Assembly: GCA_947165405.1 (NCBI GenBank)
Contig: CAMVAG010000018.1
Span: 1 to 17,295 of the forward strand
Source of the DNA: an uncultured Selenomonadales bacterium
Lineage (GTDB): Bacteria; Bacillota; Negativicutes; Selenomonadales; Selenomonadaceae
Reading direction: 5' to 3'
Length of the DNA: 17,295 bases
Part shown: piece after piece, positions 1 to 6,981 of the stretch
Layout of the letters: every line of letters starts with the position of its first letter
How positions within the stretch are numbered: position 1 is the stretch's first letter
The notes under the pieces: model-generated
What the model saw: only the letters and a program-made list of their open reading frames with translations
Told to the model about the DNA's origin: nothing
Databases searched by the model: none
Translations under genes and position numbers: made by a program

Positions 1-63
1 CATCCGTGACGGCCGGGTTTTCACTCACCGTTGCGTTTCGATTTCACAAACACGCTCTAACAG

Positions 64-864
64 CTAATCTGTATCTTCTTTGACAAATTTTATGTAAGCC
101 TCGCCGATACGTTCTTTGCAAGCCTCGACGACGGGATTTAAAATTTTCAAAGCCGCCTCGTGATTTTCTGCAGCTGCCGTCACTCGAACGATACAACCGT
201 CCTCTTTTGCGTAGGTGGCAACGGTCGGATTAACGCCGTCAAGAAGTTCGGCAAGTCTGTCGGCAACGGGCGACTCCCCGACGATTGAAATCGGCGCGTC
301 GAATTTGCTTAGGCATTTGATAATAATCGATACCAAAATTTTATCGCTCTTGCCGTTGAGATAAAGCTCACAACATTCCTCGAACATCGGTTGCATTTCG
401 TGAGGAGGACCGGGCAAGAGGATACAAATTTTTCCGTCGCGTTCCATGACACAGCCGGGCGCGGTGCCGTGATGATTGTAAAGAATCAGAGAATCGGCGG
501 GAACAATCGCCTGCTTTTTCATGCCGTCGGAAAGTTTCCCGAAGCCGCGAGCCTTTGCCCGCTCCTCCAAAAAATTTAAAACCTTCGCGTCGACAATCGG
601 AACCTTGCCGAAATATTCCATGAGCATTTCTTTTGTCAAGTCGTCTTTCGTGGGGCCGAGCCCGCCCGTCATAATCACGGTGTCCGCTCTCGAATAGGCA
701 ACATCCAACGCAGATTTTATCCTCGCGGGATTGTCGCCGACGACCGTTTGAAAATGACAATCCAAGCCGAGATGAGCCAGCCGCTTTGCCAAATATTGCG
801 CGTTCGTGTTGACGATGTTGCCCATTAAAATTTCGGTGCCGACGCTGATAATTTCCACAATCAT
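64..864 (-). CDS. cinA: CinA-type protein, N-terminal MoCF-like domain only
   Basis: The protein opens with IISVGTEILMGNIVNTNAQY and carries TGGLGPTKDDLTKE near residues 65-80 and LLPGPPHEMQPMF near 150. These are hallmarks of the COG1058/CinA molybdopterin-binding-like domain. The family is linked to competence and DNA damage, and to nucleotide pyrophosphatase activity in some members. About 266 residues are present; full-length CinA has about 410 with a C-terminal nicotinamide-nucleotide amidase domain. Here the reading frame stops at TAG (64-66) just after the linker domain, and the AESCTGG-type amidase motif is absent. The ATG at 864 is chosen because GGCGGTGA lies at the right distance upstream; an in-frame GTG at 873 is the alternative. 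Transcription probably starts near 900 from the divergent promoter. It may be a standalone N-domain form or a C-terminally truncated CinA. The family call is sure; activity is not. Confidence 0.85.
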   Translation of the reverse strand: MIVEIISVGTEILMGNIVNTNAQYLAKRLAHLGLDCHFQTVVGDNPARIKSALDVAYSRADTVIMTGGLGPTKDDLTKEMLMEYFGKVPIVDAKVLNFLEERAKARGFGKLSDGMKKQAIVPADSLILYNHHGTAPGCVMERDGKICILLPGPPHEMQPMFEECCELYLNGKSDKILVSIIIKCLSKFDAPISIVGESPVADRLAELLDGVNPTVATYAKEDGCIVRVTAAAENHEAALKILNPVVEACKERIGEAYIKFVKEDTD

Positions 865-906
865 TTGAATCACCGCCGAAAAATTTTTTGCAAAATCAAT
901 GCGGCG

Positions 907-935
907 ATTATATCATGCACCAAACAGAATAACAA
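907..935 (-). promoter_or_regulatory. Predicted sigma-A-type promoter for the cinA-like gene
   Basis: Read on the minus strand, TTGTTA (935-930) is followed after 17 bases by TATAAT (912-907). The -10 is extended by an upstream TG (TGATATAAT). Transcription would start near 900, leaving a leader of about 36 bases. Inferred from sequence match only. Confidence 0.6.
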
Positions 936-959
936 AAATTTTTTTTACGTGCCTCGACG

Positions 960-968
960 TGATATAAT
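960..968 (+). promoter_or_regulatory. Extended -10 promoter for the cobD-like operon
   Basis: TGATATAAT at 960-968 is a perfect extended -10. The -35 position 17 bases upstream falls in a run of T (939-946) and is weak. This is the mirror image of the minus-strand -10 at 907-915. Transcription would begin near 975, about 20 bases before the TTG start. Confidence 0.5.
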
Positions 969-995
969 GGCGGAAAAATTTTTGGAGGGAAGATT

Positions 996-2027
996 TTGGA
1001 TCGCTACGCTCACGGCGGGCAAATTTACGACGCAAAAGGTTTGGCGGGCGATTGGCTCGACTTTAGCGCGAATATCAATCCGCTCGGCTTATCGGAAAAA
1101 ATTTTTCAAACGTTGACTGACAATCTGCGCGGCGTCGTGAATTATCCCGACCCGAACGCCTCCGAACTCAAACGCGCAATTTCAAATCGTTACGACGTGC
1201 CCGAAAAAAATCTTGTCTTGCTCAACGGCGCGGCGGAATTTTTTTATCTGTACTTCAATGCGCTTCGCCCTGCTCGTGTCGTGATTCCCGTGCCGAGTTT
1301 TTCCGAATATGAGCGGGCGGCTCGTGCCGGCGGTTGCGAAGTGAAATATTTTTTTACAAGCGCGGAGGAAAATTTTTCGCTTGACGTTGACAAGTTGGAA
1401 GTGACTGCCGCCGACTGCGTGATAATCGGTCGCCCGAACAACCCGACGGGAAATTTGCTCGCGCCCGAAAAAATTTTGAGCCTCGCCGAAGTCGCAAGCG
1501 TTATCGTCGACGAATCCTTTATCGATTTTCTCGAAGTCGAATCGGTCAGAAAATTTGTTTCGGAAAAAATTTCTGTCGTGCAATCGCTCACGAAAATTTT
1601 CGCGATACCGGGCTTGCGTTTGGGTTTTGCCGTCGTCGAAGAAAATTTGGCAACTCGATTGAATTTGTGCAAGGACGTTTGGAACGTGAACTTTCTCGCG
1701 CAGAAGGCGGGCGTTGCGGCTCTCGACGACGAAAATTTTTTAAAACGGACTCGCGCTTGGCTTGAGCTTGAGAAAAAATTTTTCGTTGCTCGTCTCGAAA
1801 AAATGAGCGGCATAAAAATTTTTCCTCCGACCGTGAATTTTATTTTGTTTCGACACGAAAACGCCGATAAAATTTTAAACGAACTGCGCCGCGAAAAAAT
1901 TTTGTTGAGGAGTTGCGCGAACTTTGCCGGGCTCGACGAAACTTATCTGCGTTCGGCAATTCGTTCACGAAAAGAAAATCTGCGCCTGCTTGACGCGCTC
2001 AAAAAAATATTGGAGGGGTTTAAATGA
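996..2027 (+). CDS. CobD/HisC-like PLP-dependent decarboxylase or aminotransferase
   Basis: A 343-residue fold-type I PLP enzyme. It has HGG at 6-8, DFSANINPLGL at 22-32, PNNPTG at 147-152, VDES at 171-174 and SLTKIFAIPGLRLGF at 197-211. K200 is the expected Schiff-base lysine and R208 a phosphate-binding arginine. HGG followed by DFSANINPLG is typical of CobD, threonine-phosphate decarboxylase, which makes aminopropanol phosphate for the cobalamin nucleotide loop. Histidinol-phosphate aminotransferase is the close alternative. No cobalamin or histidine gene lies in the window, so the substrate is inferred from motifs only. The start is TTG, with GGAGGGA at 984-990 five bases upstream. The stop overlaps the next gene's start as ATGA, suggesting translational coupling. 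Many codons fall in A-run/T-run stretches, unlike the glg genes. Confidence 0.75.
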   Translation: MDRYAHGGQIYDAKGLAGDWLDFSANINPLGLSEKIFQTLTDNLRGVVNYPDPNASELKRAISNRYDVPEKNLVLLNGAAEFFYLYFNALRPARVVIPVPSFSEYERAARAGGCEVKYFFTSAEENFSLDVDKLEVTAADCVIIGRPNNPTGNLLAPEKILSLAEVASVIVDESFIDFLEVESVRKFVSEKISVVQSLTKIFAIPGLRLGFAVVEENLATRLNLCKDVWNVNFLAQKAGVAALDDENFLKRTRAWLELEKKFFVARLEKMSGIKIFPPTVNFILFRHENADKILNELRREKILLRSCANFAGLDETYLRSAIRSRKENLRLLDALKKILEGFK

Positions 2028-3241
2028 TTCATGTTTGCTTCGGACTTCATGACGCCGACGGGCACTATTCCAAATTCGCCGGCACGACAATGGCTTCTAT
2101 CTTTGAAAACACTTCCGCGCCCGTGACGATTCATATTCTTCACGACCCGACCTTGACTGCCGATAATCGCGATAAATTTTCTTACCTCGCGGGTTGCTAC
2201 GGTCAACGCGTGAACTTCCACAACGTCGCCGCTCTTTGCGCGAACGAAATCAATCTCCTTAACGAAAAGCTTGCAACGGTTTTTGCCTCGCGCTTCAGCA
2301 TAGGAACTTTTTATCGTCTGCTGGCGAAGAAGATTCTTTCAAGGCAAGGCATCAACCGAATAATTTATCTTGACGCCGATATAATCGTTAATCTTGACAT
2401 CGCCGAGCTTTGGCGGCAAGACTTGGGAAAATTTACGGTGGCTGCCGTCCCCGAAGTCGAAGCAACTTTCAACAACATGGTGGCGAATAAATTTTTAATC
2501 AACACGGGGCGCGTTCGGAAGGAAAATTATTTTTGCGCGGGCGTGATGATTTTAGACCTCGACAAACTCGACGAAAATTTTTTGTATGAAGGCGTGAATT
2601 TTTTGACGAACAATCCCGCTTGCGAATGTTTTGACCAAGATATTTTGAACGCCGCCTTTTCCGAAAATTATTTCAGACTTGAGCAGAAGTTCGATTCTTT
2701 TTCGGACGCGGAACGCCTGAGACGTGCGCCCGTTGCGAAAAAAATTTATCACTATGCCGGTCGCTGTATCGGTTTGAATTCCTATGACGTTTACAACAAA
2801 TTGTGGCTGGAAAATTTTTCAAAGACGCCTTGGTCAAACGCCGAAGTTTTTCACAACATGGGCAGAGAAATCGATAACACTATCGACCAAAGGATTGAGT
2901 TGACACAGTGGCTCATGAAAGTTTATGCCGGTCGTCGCCGCACCTTTTGCATTGAGCCGAACGGAATAAATTTCGTCAAAGCTCTTTTTGCCGTCCGCGA
3001 AGACGAAAAATTTATCGAAATGGTTGACGACACTTCCTTGAAGAAACTTTTATCAAAGATGAAGTCTCAACACGGCAAGACAATGTTTTTTATCTTCGTG
3101 CCGTTTTATCCTCCGTTCAAAGATGAATTGGTTCGCAACGGCTTCAAAGAATTTGAAGACTTCGTGAACGGATTTTTATTCGTGACGCAGAAACAATATC
3201 AACAGCCGCGCCTCGAATACAATTTCATTAAAGCACTGTGA
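2024..3241 (+). CDS. GT8 glycosyltransferase, first paralogue
   Basis: A 405-residue family 8 (GT-A, retaining) glycosyltransferase that uses a nucleotide sugar. The N-terminus MIHVCFGLHDADGHY starts the nucleotide-binding strand. DAD (117-119, in IYLDADIIVNLD) is the metal/nucleotide DXD motif. FDQD lies near 203-206, and H243 in IYHYAG together with KTPW (267-270) corresponds to the family's conserved His and HxxGxxKPW region. Residues from about 285 to 405 form a separate C-terminal domain shared with the three GT8 genes downstream; I cannot name it. GGAGGGG (2012-2018) precedes the ATG, which overlaps the upstream stop. The last codons overlap the GTG of the transporter gene. It is a clear but divergent relative of the tandem array and shares no long identical DNA with it. 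LPS or other surface glycan synthesis is the likely role; the sugar and acceptor are unknown. Confidence 0.88.
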   Translation: MIHVCFGLHDADGHYSKFAGTTMASIFENTSAPVTIHILHDPTLTADNRDKFSYLAGCYGQRVNFHNVAALCANEINLLNEKLATVFASRFSIGTFYRLLAKKILSRQGINRIIYLDADIIVNLDIAELWRQDLGKFTVAAVPEVEATFNNMVANKFLINTGRVRKENYFCAGVMILDLDKLDENFLYEGVNFLTNNPACECFDQDILNAAFSENYFRLEQKFDSFSDAERLRRAPVAKKIYHYAGRCIGLNSYDVYNKLWLENFSKTPWSNAEVFHNMGREIDNTIDQRIELTQWLMKVYAGRRRTFCIEPNGINFVKALFAVREDEKFIEMVDDTSLKKLLSKMKSQHGKTMFFIFVPFYPPFKDELVRNGFKEFEDFVNGFLFVTQKQYQQPRLEYNFIKAL

Positions 3242-4368
3242 AAAAATTTTTTAACCTCTCGACACGCGAGGGCTTCGGGCAATTCGTGAGTGCCGTCGGG
3301 ATTTTCCTCAATCTGCTTTTGAGTTGCGTCAAGCTGATTGTCGGGCTCTTGAGCGGCGCGATTTCGATTGTTGCCGATGCCTTCAACAACCTCTCTGACG
3401 CGGGCACTTCTGCCGTAATGCTTGCGGGTTTCAAGATAGCCGCGAAGCCTGCCGATGAGGAACATCCGTTCGGGCACGGGCGTGCGGAATATTTGGCGGG
3501 GCTTTTCATTGCGGCGGCGATGATTCTTGTCGGCGCGAATCTTTTTTATTCCTCCGTCGAAAAAATTATCACGCCCGAAAATTTGAACGTCGACCGAATT
3601 ACTTTGCTCGTGTTGAGTTTGACGGTTGCGGCGAAATTTTTTCTGGGAATTTTTTATCGACACTCGGCTCGGAAAATAAATTCGGCGGCGATTGACGCGG
3701 CGGCTCTCGACAGCTTCACCGATTGCCTCGCGACCGGCGTCGTGATAATTTCCGTCGGCGTCTACATGAAATTCGGAATAAACATTGACGGCGGCGCGGG
3801 AATTTTTATTTCGGCGTTTATCTTGCGCGGCGGCTTCCAATCGCTGAAAGAAATTTTAAATCCGCTGCTCGGCGACAAGCCCGATCAAGATTTAATCGAC
3901 GGCATAAAAAAAATCGTCACGGACGCGCCCGAAGTTTTGGGCGTCCACGACTTGATTATCCACAGCTACGGCGCGAGGAGAATTTTTGTTTCGATGCATG
4001 TCGAAATGCCCGCGACGTTGAAACTTTTGGAGGCGCATGAAATTATCGACAGGCTCGAAAGAAAACTTCAATCGACGTTTCAAATTTCCGCGACTCTTCA
4101 CGTCGACCCGGTCATTCAAGGCGACGCGGCTTTTGACGAACACAGAGCCCTTGCCGAAAAAATTTTGTACGATATTGATTCGCGGCTTACCATGCATGAT
4201 TTTCGCGTTGTGCCGTATAAATCGGGCAGGAAATTAATTTTCGATGTGGCAGTGCCGTTTAATTTCATGATGACTGACCGCGAACTTCGGAAAGAATTTC
4301 AGCGGCGGTTGATTGAATTGCATTCCGACGACCGCGCGATAATTCACCTCGACCACCAGTATTGTTGA
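3238..4368 (+). CDS. Cation diffusion facilitator (CDF) family metal exporter
   Basis: A 376-residue inner-membrane metal/proton antiporter. Hydrophobic segments lie at about 14-38, 43-65, 85-107, 121-140, 160-178 and 183-197, giving the six-helix CDF core. Helix 2 has ADAFNNLSDAG, helix 5 has DAAALDSFTDCLATG, and HPFGHGRAEYLAGL (76-89) follows helix 2. By alignment to YiiP, the transport site would be N50 and D54 with D158 and D162. An N-D/D-D site is reported for manganese-exporting CDFs, so Mn2+ is a reasonable but unproven guess. Residues 211-290 are the cytoplasmic dimerisation domain; about 85 more residues follow as an extra tail. The start is GTG, overlapping the GT8 stop by 4 bases with no good Shine-Dalgarno sequence of its own, so translation is probably coupled. 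The family call is sure; the metal is not. Confidence 0.88.
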   Translation: MKKFFNLSTREGFGQFVSAVGIFLNLLLSCVKLIVGLLSGAISIVADAFNNLSDAGTSAVMLAGFKIAAKPADEEHPFGHGRAEYLAGLFIAAAMILVGANLFYSSVEKIITPENLNVDRITLLVLSLTVAAKFFLGIFYRHSARKINSAAIDAAALDSFTDCLATGVVIISVGVYMKFGINIDGGAGIFISAFILRGGFQSLKEILNPLLGDKPDQDLIDGIKKIVTDAPEVLGVHDLIIHSYGARRIFVSMHVEMPATLKLLEAHEIIDRLERKLQSTFQISATLHVDPVIQGDAAFDEHRALAEKILYDIDSRLTMHDFRVVPYKSGRKLIFDVAVPFNFMMTDRELRKEFQRRLIELHSDDRAIIHLDHQYC

Positions 4369-4385
4369 AATGAATTAAATAAGCT

Positions 4386-4411
4386 GTTGAATTTTTTCAT
4401 AGCGATTCAAC
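4386..4411 (+). other. Small hairpin ahead of the GT8 array
   Basis: GTTGAAT (4386-4392) and ATTCAAC (4405-4411) form a perfect 7-base inverted repeat around a 12-base loop. It ends seven bases before the GAAGGA ribosome binding site of the next gene. It has no T tail, so it is not a convincing terminator. I see no strong promoter in 4369-4432, so the array may be read through from the upstream operon. Confidence 0.35.
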
Positions 4412-4432
4412 TTGATAGAAGGAATGATTTTT

Positions 4433-5674
4433 ATGATTCATGTTTGCTTCGGTCTTCACGACAAGACAGGGCGTTATGCAAAGTTCACGGGTACGGCAAT
4501 GCTTTCCATTTTTGAAAACACCTCCTCGAACGTCACGGTGCATATCCTTCACGACAACACCTTGACACAAGACAACCGCGAAAAATTTATTTATCTCACC
4601 GGCCGCTACAATCAGAGCGTGAAATTTTATAACGTCGAAGAGCTTTGCCCGGATAAGATTAACAAACTGATTGAGCTTGTGCCGACCGTGAGAAATTCGC
4701 GAGTTACTGTCGGCGCGTTTTATCGCTTGCTTATCCCGCAAATTCTCTCCAATTATATTGCCAAATGCATTTATCTTGATTCGGATATGATGGTCAATCT
4801 TGACATAAATAAACTTTGGCGGATTGAACTTGACGACAAACCTCTTGCCGCCGTCCCCGAAATGATCGCAGATTTTATTTCTTACAAAAATTACAATGCC
4901 GCTCAAAAATATTTGCTGAACGCGAAATATGTTTCATACGAAGATTACTTCAATGCCGGCTTGTTCGTAATGAATTTAAATTATTTGCGTGAGGCGGAAG
5001 AATTTATTATGAGCGGCATCAAATGGCGTGGCGAACATCCTCAATGCAACTGTTTCGACCAAGACATCTGGAATTATCTTTTTTCAAAAAATTATTTGAA
5101 GCTGCCCGTGAACTTTGACCAATTTACAAGCGACGAAAAACTTTCGGGAAGAAATTTAAATATTCGTAACGTGATTTATCACTATGCGGGAAGCGACGGA
5201 GGCGTCGGATACGGATTGGACGAAAAGGATCCTTTAAACGGCTTGTGGCTCAAATATTTCATGAAGACGCCGTGGTTCGACGAGGAGACAATCAGGCGAC
5301 TTTATACGGGCGTTCAAAATTTGCACGTCAGCTTGAAACAATCAATGGTGAATCTTTCGGCGATACTGAGCGGGAAAACTCGCGCTTTTTTCACGCCGCC
5401 TCGTGATGTTGACGGACTTAAAAAATTTTTCTCGATTCGTGACGACGAAGAAATTATCCTCGCCGAAAACCAAACGTCGCTCCAAAAATTAATCGACGCC
5501 ATGAAAAATTCTCAAGGCAAAAAAGTTTTCTTCATCATGTTGCCGAACTTCCCTTATCAAGCACTGATTCAAGCGGGCTTTGTCCCGAACAGAGATTTCC
5601 TCAACGGCTTGGAATTTTTGTCGGAGGCGCAAGGCGTGCCTCTTAATTCTTATCCGTTCATTCAAGGAATATAA
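4433..5674 (+). CDS. GT8 glycosyltransferase, array copy 1
   Basis: A 413-residue GT8 enzyme of the same layout as the paralogue at 2024. Key parts are MIHVCFGLHDKTGRYAKFTG at the start, DSD (116-118, in IYLDSDMMVNLD), FNAGLFVMNLN, CFDQDIWNYLF, IYHYAGSDGGVGY and KTPWF near 278-282. A C-terminal domain of about 130 residues follows, including TRAFFTPPRDVDGLKKFF, KKVFFIMLPNFPYQALI and GFVPNRDFLNG. The ATG at 4433 is preferred because GAAGGA (4418-4423) lies 9 bases upstream and the other array copies begin at the same point. In-frame TTG (4412) and ATG (4424) are alternatives. Bases 4425-5631 match copy 3 exactly (6915-8121), as far as I could compare. No signal peptide or membrane helix is evident, so it is probably cytoplasmic or peripheral. 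Likely role is surface glycan synthesis; donor and acceptor are unknown. Confidence 0.88.
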   Translation: MIHVCFGLHDKTGRYAKFTGTAMLSIFENTSSNVTVHILHDNTLTQDNREKFIYLTGRYNQSVKFYNVEELCPDKINKLIELVPTVRNSRVTVGAFYRLLIPQILSNYIAKCIYLDSDMMVNLDINKLWRIELDDKPLAAVPEMIADFISYKNYNAAQKYLLNAKYVSYEDYFNAGLFVMNLNYLREAEEFIMSGIKWRGEHPQCNCFDQDIWNYLFSKNYLKLPVNFDQFTSDEKLSGRNLNIRNVIYHYAGSDGGVGYGLDEKDPLNGLWLKYFMKTPWFDEETIRRLYTGVQNLHVSLKQSMVNLSAILSGKTRAFFTPPRDVDGLKKFFSIRDDEEIILAENQTSLQKLIDAMKNSQGKKVFFIMLPNFPYQALIQAGFVPNRDFLNGLEFLSEAQGVPLNSYPFIQGI

Positions 5675-5745
5675 GGAGTGATTTTTATGATTCATGTTTG
5701 CTTCGGTCTTCACGACAAGACAGGGCGTTATGCAAAGTTCACGGG
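5252..5745 (+). repeat. Direct repeat R1 (494 bp), shared GT8 3' end plus next gene's 5' end
   Basis: This block covers codons 274 to stop of array copy 1, the 12-base spacer and about the first 20 codons of copy 2. It appears identical to 6488-6981 at an offset of 1236 bases. Identity breaks at both ends (5251 C against 6487 G; 5746 G against 6982 T). The first 380 bases recur a third time at 7742-8121. Confidence 0.85.
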
Positions 5746-6910
5746 GACGACGATCCTTTCCCTCTTTGAAAACACCAATTCGAATGTTACAATCCATCTC
5801 CTTCACGACAACACCTTGACGCAAGACAACCGCGAAAAATTTATTTACCTCGCCGGGGAATATCATCAACTCGTCAAGTTTTATAATGTTGAAGAGCTTT
5901 GCGCTGACAAGATTGCTTATTTTTGGGAACGCATTCCTGCAATAAAAACTTTGCCTTTTGGCATTGGGACAATGTATCGTCTGCTGATTCCGCAACTTCT
6001 TTTACCGGAGATTACAAAAGTTATTTATCTTGATTCGGATATAATCGTCAATTTGAATATAGCCGAGCTTTGGCGAATGGAGCTTGACGACAAACCTTTG
6101 GCGGCTGTTACCGAAATTTCTAACGGCGTTGATGCGCAAAAGATGATTGCTCTCTGTCGCGAAGGCTATGTAAAAGAGGAAAATTATTTTAATGCCGGCG
6201 TATTGCTTATGAATTTAAACATTTTGCATGAAAAAGAATCCGTCATAATGGAAGGAATAAAATTTATAGTCAAGTATCCGCAATTCTCCAATATTGACCA
6301 AGACTTTTTAAATTATTGTTTTTCAACTCAAAGTTTACATTTGCCAATGAAGTTTAACACCTTTATTCGAGATGCACGCAGGCGTTCCGAAAAGCAAGTG
6401 GAGCAAAAAATTTATCATTACTTGAGCGGCACGTTCGGTTATGGTATTCTGCTGAACATAAATGATTCGTTCAATCGCCTGTGGATGAAATATTTCATGA
6501 AGACGCCGTGGTTCGACGAGGAGACAATCAGGCGACTTTATACGGGCGTTCAAAATTTGCACGTCAGCTTGAAACAATCAATGGTGAATCTTTCGGCGAT
6601 ACTGAGCGGGAAAACTCGCGCTTTTTTCACGCCGCCTCGTGATGTTGACGGACTTAAAAAATTTTTCTCGATTCGTGACGACGAAGAAATTATCCTCGCC
6701 GAAAACCAAACGTCGCTCCAAAAATTAATCGACGCCATGAAAAATTCTCAAGGCAAAAAAGTTTTCTTCATCATGTTGCCGAACTTCCCTTATCAAGCAC
6801 TGATTCAAGCGGGCTTTGTCCCGAACAGAGATTTCCTCAACGGCTTGGAATTTTTGTCGGAGGCGCAAGGCGTGCCTCTTAATTCTTATCCGTTCATTCA
6901 AGGAATATAA
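5687..6910 (+). CDS. GT8 glycosyltransferase, array copy 2 (mosaic)
   Basis: A 407-residue GT8 enzyme. DSD sits at 116-118 (IYLDSDIIVNLN), followed by FNAGVLLMNLN, NIDQDFLNYCF and IYHYLSGTFGYG. Compared with copies 1 and 3, residues 1 to about 21 are identical, the core from about 22 to 267 is a diverged paralogue, and everything from K268 to the end is identical. The change at 268 is abrupt at DNA level. The variable part carries the nucleotide-sugar and acceptor pockets, so donor or acceptor may differ; that is inferred. AAGGAG (5673-5678) overlaps the previous stop and sits 8 bases before the ATG; a GTG at 5678 is in frame but lies in the ribosome binding site. It is surely co-transcribed with copies 1 and 3. 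Confidence 0.88.
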   Translation: MIHVCFGLHDKTGRYAKFTGTTILSLFENTNSNVTIHLLHDNTLTQDNREKFIYLAGEYHQLVKFYNVEELCADKIAYFWERIPAIKTLPFGIGTMYRLLIPQLLLPEITKVIYLDSDIIVNLNIAELWRMELDDKPLAAVTEISNGVDAQKMIALCREGYVKEENYFNAGVLLMNLNILHEKESVIMEGIKFIVKYPQFSNIDQDFLNYCFSTQSLHLPMKFNTFIRDARRRSEKQVEQKIYHYLSGTFGYGILLNINDSFNRLWMKYFMKTPWFDEETIRRLYTGVQNLHVSLKQSMVNLSAILSGKTRAFFTPPRDVDGLKKFFSIRDDEEIILAENQTSLQKLIDAMKNSQGKKVFFIMLPNFPYQALIQAGFVPNRDFLNGLEFLSEAQGVPLNSYPFIQGI

Positions 6911-6981
6911 GGAGTGATTTTTATGATTCATGTTTGCTTCGGTCTTCACGACAAGACAGGGCGTTATGCAAAGTTCACGGG
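6488..6981 (+). repeat. Direct repeat R2 (494 bp), second copy of R1
   Basis: Identical to 5252-5745 by direct comparison. It holds the C-terminal third of array copy 2, the spacer with its AAGGAG site and the first codons of copy 3. R1 and R2 in the same orientation are substrates for RecA-dependent deletion or amplification of one whole GT8 gene. Confidence 0.85.

Noticed and set aside
1..63. Remnant of the CinA amidase domain or the start of the next minus-strand gene
   Set aside because: Only 63 bases are available. A GTG at 28-26 opens a frame MSENPAVTD to the edge, but there is no good ribosome binding site and too little sequence to call it.
4369..4432. Terminator or promoter between the metal exporter and the GT8 array
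   Set aside because: The 7-base hairpin has no T tail, and no pair of promoter boxes has both good sequence and spacing.
5314..5502. Identical 62-codon antisense frames in all three GT8 array genes (also 6550-6738 and 7804-7992)
   Set aside because: They repeat only because the underlying DNA is repeated. No start signal or known motif supports them.
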